A DNA stretch of 41,045 nt from assembly GCA_028699155.1 (NCBI GenBank), contig JAQVVD010000011.1, positions 1 to 41,045 on the forward strand, read 5' to 3'. Within the stretch, counting starts at the first letter, position 1. The number at the start of each line of letters is the position of its first letter. Origin of the DNA: Candidatus Peribacteraceae bacterium (GTDB taxonomy: Bacteria > Patescibacteriota > Gracilibacteria > Peribacterales > Peribacteraceae). Below the pieces are notes generated by a model. That model was not told the DNA's origin and made no database searches. It saw only the letters and a program-made list of their open reading frames with translations. Position numbers and translations under genes: made by a program. Shown here in pieces: positions 38,749 through 41,045 of this stretch.

Positions 38749-38777
38749 AGCATAGGGTTGGAGCGAAAACTGTGGAA
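38749..38777 (-). promoter_or_regulatory. promoter of the CofE-like gene
   Basis: On the minus strand TTCCAC (38777-38772), 17 nt, TATGCT (38754-38749), followed after 6 nt by the GTG start at 38742. It lies just downstream of the terminator of the preceding gene. Confidence 0.5.
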
Positions 38778-38796
38778 GGAATTGTGGGCGTATTCT

Positions 38797-38845
38797 AAAA
38801 AAGGAGTCCAAGGAGACCGAAGAGACCTCGGTCTCCTTGGACTCC
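38797..38845 (-). terminator. strong Rho-independent terminator
   Basis: An 18-bp perfect stem (38803-38820 with 38828-38845, arm GGAGTCCAAGGAGACCGA) and a 7-nt loop is followed on the minus strand by a run of six T. It terminates the minus-strand gene ending at 38854. Confidence 0.93.
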
Positions 38846-38853
38846 TCCCTGCC

Positions 38854-39351
38854 CTACCAAACGCGCACTGATTCATCTTTCACCAATACGATCTCCTGTT
38901 CCACTTCTTCCGTCTCCATGCGGACGCGTATGGCGCGCACCTTCAGCGGCACCCTGGTCGGGTTGTGGATCAGGAGGGATTCCGGGGCATCTTTTGCGTA
39001 GAACACCACGGTTGCCTTCGGCGGGAACACCCACCGCGTGAAACCGAGCGCGGGCGCTTCGCTCAGGACCGACGCGAGGGGCGTGTTCTTCACCTCGCTG
39101 CGCCGCCATGCGCTCGGGATGCTCACCAGAACTTCCTCCTCTCCCTCGTGCGAAATTTCTATCAGGCTCTGTCCCTGGAGAGTGGACATCTTCACGTGTG
39201 CTGCCAGCGGTTGCTGGTGCTCGAATGCGATGTCGACGGTTCCTCCGGAGTCCTGCAGCGACGCGGTCGGGGGCAGCGAACGCACCGAGACGACAGCCAG
39301 GGCACAGAGCGCTCCGACGGCGAGGAATCCATGCAGCCAGATGCGGGGCAT
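38854..39351 (-). CDS. secreted or membrane-anchored 165-aa protein of unknown function
   Basis: An N-terminal hydrophobic signal or anchor (WLHGFLAVGALCALAVVSV) is followed by a beta-rich domain (VDIAFEHQQPLAAHVKMSTLQ, EVLVSIPSAWRRSEVKN, TRWVFPPKATVVFYAKD, LLIHNPTRVPLKVRAIRVRM). The pattern is like an immunoglobulin-type or pseudopilin-like extracellular fold. No known family is assigned. It is a single-gene unit: an extended -10 TGGTACTCA (39365-39357, minus) lies just before the ATG and a strong terminator lies behind. There is no Shine-Dalgarno sequence. Confidence 0.75.
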   Translation of the reverse strand: MPRIWLHGFLAVGALCALAVVSVRSLPPTASLQDSGGTVDIAFEHQQPLAAHVKMSTLQGQSLIEISHEGEEEVLVSIPSAWRRSEVKNTPLASVLSEAPALGFTRWVFPPKATVVFYAKDAPESLLIHNPTRVPLKVRAIRVRMETEEVEQEIVLVKDESVRVW

Positions 39352-39481
39352 TCTTGTGAGTACCAGAGTGAAACTATCCTATTCCCGCAAGGGCGCGAGC
39401 GGCAAGCTGGGCACATGCCGCGTGCGGTTTTTCCACGGAGCTCTTTTCCCGATTTTTCTGTCATCGCAATCATTTTTTTGC

Positions 39482-39487
39482 TATACT
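39482..39487 (+). promoter_or_regulatory. -10 element of the zinc-ribbon gene
   Basis: TATACT ends 7 nt before ATG 39495, the clearest leaderless layout in the window. The upstream stretch is T-rich and no good -35 was found. Confidence 0.5.
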
Positions 39488-39494
39488 GGCATCG

Positions 39495-39875
39495 ATGGAA
39501 ATGGATCCGCACACCCTGCAGCAGATACTCGAGAAAATCCATCAGCAGATGCGCTGTCCGCAATGCGGCAAGAAGGTGCCGGTCAATTTGGAAGCGATCA
39601 AAGTCATCTCTGAGGAGGCAATGCTTCTGCAGCTCAAGTGCGAGGGTTGCAATGCGTACATCGTCCTGCAGGCGTCGCTCGCCGGCGTGGAGCAGGTGAG
39701 TGCGCCGCCGTACGAGGGGAACGAGTTTGCCAATGCTTCTTCCACGCTCACGGACGAGAAGAGCATCGAGCTCCTGCGCAAAGCGGTGGAGAGTTCCGGC
39801 GGGTCGTTTACAAAAATGTTCAGGAAAGAAGAGGCCACGAATCATACCGCCGATCCGGGAACGCAGATCGCCTAA
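39495..39875 (+). CDS. 126-aa zinc-ribbon protein of unknown function
   Basis: Four cysteines form a zinc-ribbon pattern: C21-P-Q-C24 and C49-E-G-C52, with a beta segment between (KKVPVNLEAIKVISEEAMLLQLK). An N-terminal helix (DPHTLQQILEKIHQQM) precedes it. The second half is polar, with a helix (EKSIELLRKAVESSGGSFTKMF), and the tail is probably disordered. It may bind nucleic acid or a protein partner; a transcription-linked role is possible but unproven. The start is given by the TATACT element 7 nt upstream. It is followed by a palindromic spacer and a lipoprotein gene. Confidence 0.75.
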   Translation: MEMDPHTLQQILEKIHQQMRCPQCGKKVPVNLEAIKVISEEAMLLQLKCEGCNAYIVLQASLAGVEQVSAPPYEGNEFANASSTLTDEKSIELLRKAVESSGGSFTKMFRKEEATNHTADPGTQIA

Positions 39876-39876
39876 A

Positions 39877-39945
39877 GAAATGGAAAATTGAAAATGGAAA
39901 ATGAATAATTTTCAATTACCAATTTTCCATTTTCCATTTACCATT
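39877..39945. repeat. AAATGGAAAAT-type palindromic repeat
   Basis: AAATGGAAAAT (39878-39888) pairs with ATTTTCCATTT (39929-39939). Further TGGAAAAT / ATTTTCCA and TTGAAAAT / ATTTTCAA words lie inside. It fills the gap between the zinc-ribbon and lipoprotein genes and is of the same architecture as the other palindromic spacers, but with different words. Confidence 0.8.
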
Positions 39946-39951
39946 CGTTCC

Positions 39952-40251
39952 ATGCGCAGTCTTGCAGCAGCCACCGCCATCGTCTGTGCGCTCAGCCTCT
40001 CGGGCTGCGCATCTCTCATCGCCATGAAGTCCAATGCTTCGGATCTGTGGGAATGGGCGAGCTGGTCCATGAGCGGCATGACGCTCCGGCAGCCGCAGGA
40101 GTATGTCCGGGATGCGGTGCAGGAAGTGACGGAGCTGAAAACGGACGTCGAGGAGCGCGTCGGCAATATCGGCGAAGGCGTGCAGAAACTTAAGGAGGGG
40201 ACTGATCTGATCAAGGAGGGGCTGGGGACGGGGACGGGGAGCGTGCAGTGA
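39952..40251 (+). CDS. small lipoprotein of unknown function
   Basis: 99 aa from ATG 39952. The N-terminus MRSLAAATAIVCALSLSGC is a lipoprotein signal with lipobox LSGC, so Cys19 should be lipidated and the protein held at the outer face of the membrane. The rest is polar and helical (YVRDAVQEVTELKTDVEERVGNIGEGVQKLKEGTDLIKEG), with a short coiled coil. In-frame codons from 39901 are repeat sequence and are rejected. The TGA stop is followed within 6 bp by the second copy of the GAGTTGTGAGTC repeat. Confidence 0.78.
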   Translation: MRSLAAATAIVCALSLSGCASLIAMKSNASDLWEWASWSMSGMTLRQPQEYVRDAVQEVTELKTDVEERVGNIGEGVQKLKEGTDLIKEGLGTGTGSVQ

Positions 40252-40256
40252 AGCGA

Positions 40257-40330
40257 GAGTTGTGAGTCTTGAGTTACGAGTATGGCATCACCGAAGATCA
40301 TTCGTAACTCAAGACTCAAGACTGAAAACT
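40257..40330. repeat. GAGTTGTGAGTC-type palindromic repeat, copy B
   Basis: The first 21 bp equal 37079-37099. TGAGTCTTGAGTTACGA (40263-40279) and TCGTAACTCAAGACTCA (40302-40318) form a perfect 17-bp stem around a 22-nt loop. It lies between the lipoprotein gene and the transposase gene. Confidence 0.9.
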
Positions 40331-40410
40331 CGCGCCTTTTTTGGAACCAGACCAGCAATGAGTTGGTAAAAATAGTGAGGTAGGCTTCTACAAGCCTTTT
40401 CCTCCACATT

Positions 40411-41045
40411 ATGTCTGCAAAAACAATTTTCTGTCAGTCCTGCGGTGCTGCCGGTTCCCAGAAATACGGCAAGGATCGCAACCGAAGACAGCGATACAAA
40501 TGTCCGCATTGCGGCAGAGTTTTTACCGGGAGAACCCGTTCTATGAAGAGCGGTAGCCAGCTCACAGACACACAGTGGATGACTGCACTCAGGCTCTTCT
40601 GCACACGAGGGGGCATGTCAGCCGCAGATATGGCGAGACTCATGGGTATCAACCGCAAGACGGCACAGAGGCTCAACCGTACATTCCGTCTGCTGGTGAA
40701 GGAACTGGAGCCCACCCATCTTCCCGGAGCATCGGAATGGGATGAGTCCACAATGAGCAGGCAATGGATCCTCGGCGGAGTATCGAGACAGATGCGCCAG
40801 TGCCTTCTGCAAACAATTGCCAATCGCTCTGAGGGAACGCTGGTTCCTGCCGTGGAAGCTGTCTCAGATCCGGATAGTCTTGTGTTCACCGATGAATGGC
40901 TCGGATACAGTGCAATTCCCAATCGCATGTCTGTGTGCCACAGCAGGGAGTTCGTCAACAGCCAGGCCACCTTCGTGCATACGAATACGCAGGAAGGAAT
41001 CTGGGGCCACATGAAGCCTCTTTCGCACCATGTCTACCGCGGCTT
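40411..41045 (+). CDS. IS1595-like (ISXO2-type) transposase, 3' end beyond the window
   Basis: The frame is open to the window edge (211 codons). An N-terminal zinc ribbon (C8-x2-C11 ... C31-x2-C34) is followed by a helix-turn-helix-like part (GGMSAADMARLMGINRKTAQRLNRTF). A DDE-type core comes next: D111 in EWDES, D161 in FTDEWLGY, and E185 in HTNTQEGIWGHMK. These are the motifs of IS1595/ISXO2 transposases. The translated part shows no stop or frameshift, so it may be intact. No left terminal inverted repeat could be fixed, although a 17-bp stem repeat lies just upstream (40263-40318). The element's right end is not visible. Confidence 0.85.
   Translation, partial: MSAKTIFCQSCGAAGSQKYGKDRNRRQRYKCPHCGRVFTGRTRSMKSGSQLTDTQWMTALRLFCTRGGMSAADMARLMGINRKTAQRLNRTFRLLVKELEPTHLPGASEWDESTMSRQWILGGVSRQMRQCLLQTIANRSEGTLVPAVEAVSDPDSLVFTDEWLGYSAIPNRMSVCHSREFVNSQATFVHTNTQEGIWGHMKPLSHHVYRG

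Noticed and set aside
38743-38811. Extended CofE start at TTG 38811
   Set aside because: The extra codons lie in the terminator T-run and the promoter of the gene; GTG 38742 fits the family start.
1-41045. Recoded UGA (as in Gracilibacteria/Absconditabacteria)
   Set aside because: UGA ends the phosphorylase, purN, rpsJ and lipoprotein genes at the expected lengths, so the standard bacterial code fits.
1-41045. tRNA, rRNA or known riboswitch genes
   Set aside because: I looked through the intergenic regions by eye and found no cloverleaf, rRNA stretch or recognised riboswitch. A covariance-model search could still find a missed small RNA.

Overview
The window looks like a chromosomal segment of a Patescibacteria/CPR bacterium, most like the Peregrinibacteria–Peribacteria group. 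The evidence is indirect: a moderately GC-rich genome, very compact genes, tandem TrbC/VirB2-type pilin membrane proteins, a VanW protein, giant Cys-rich DUF4215 and lamin-tail-domain (LTD) surface proteins, a four-helix-bundle (S23) protein, and many long proteins of no recognisable family. TGA works as a stop in clear housekeeping genes (phosphorylase, purN, rpsJ), so this is genetic code 11 and not the UGA-Gly code of Gracilibacteria/Absconditabacteria. Many genes have a -10 hexamer ending only about 4-10 nt before the start codon and no Shine-Dalgarno sequence, which points to widespread leaderless transcription.

Layout. 1-4.1 kb: the 3' part of an alpha-glucan phosphorylase, a ZIP metal transporter, two coupled pilin-like membrane proteins and a BAX-inhibitor-1 protein. 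4.2-10.1 kb: VanW under a consensus promoter, a small basic protein, nusB and rnc, then convergent tuf-rpsJ, and a divergent mutY with a degenerate iron-sulfur motif. 10.1-19.3 kb: a coupled surface pair (a DUF4215/dockerin-like protein of about 1370 aa plus an acidic single-pass protein), RNase Y, and a three-LTD surface protein. 19.3-31.1 kb: an accessory block of unknown proteins. Its first 4.08 kb is bounded by perfect 72-bp direct copies of the 3' end of the LTD gene. It holds a TPR protein and three tandem proteins sharing an N-terminal TPADTELLRDL tag. The rest is five collinear unknown genes (458, 63, 255, 699 and 1028 aa).

31.1-34.4 kb: three small membrane or secreted proteins with strong Shine-Dalgarno sites and AT-rich TTGACA promoters, unlike their neighbours. 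Between them sits a GIY-YIG nuclease gene embedded in REP-like hairpins that share one loop but have different, self-complementary arms. 34.5-40.3 kb: carA, an S23-type protein framed by 18-bp inverted repeats, purN, a ferredoxin-NADP-reductase-like protein, a CofE-type F420 gamma-glutamyl ligase, and small envelope and zinc-ribbon proteins. The window ends in a truncated IS1595-like transposase.

The most interesting points are: (i) the direct-repeat-bounded 4.08-kb block and its paralogous links to the genes on its right; (ii) the GIY-YIG/REP-like module, whose hairpin even supplies the nuclease's last codons; (iii) several families of low-complexity palindromic repeats that sit between genes and also in frame inside carA, mutY and the LTD gene; and (iv) the leaderless versus Shine-Dalgarno contrast, which may mark imported genes.
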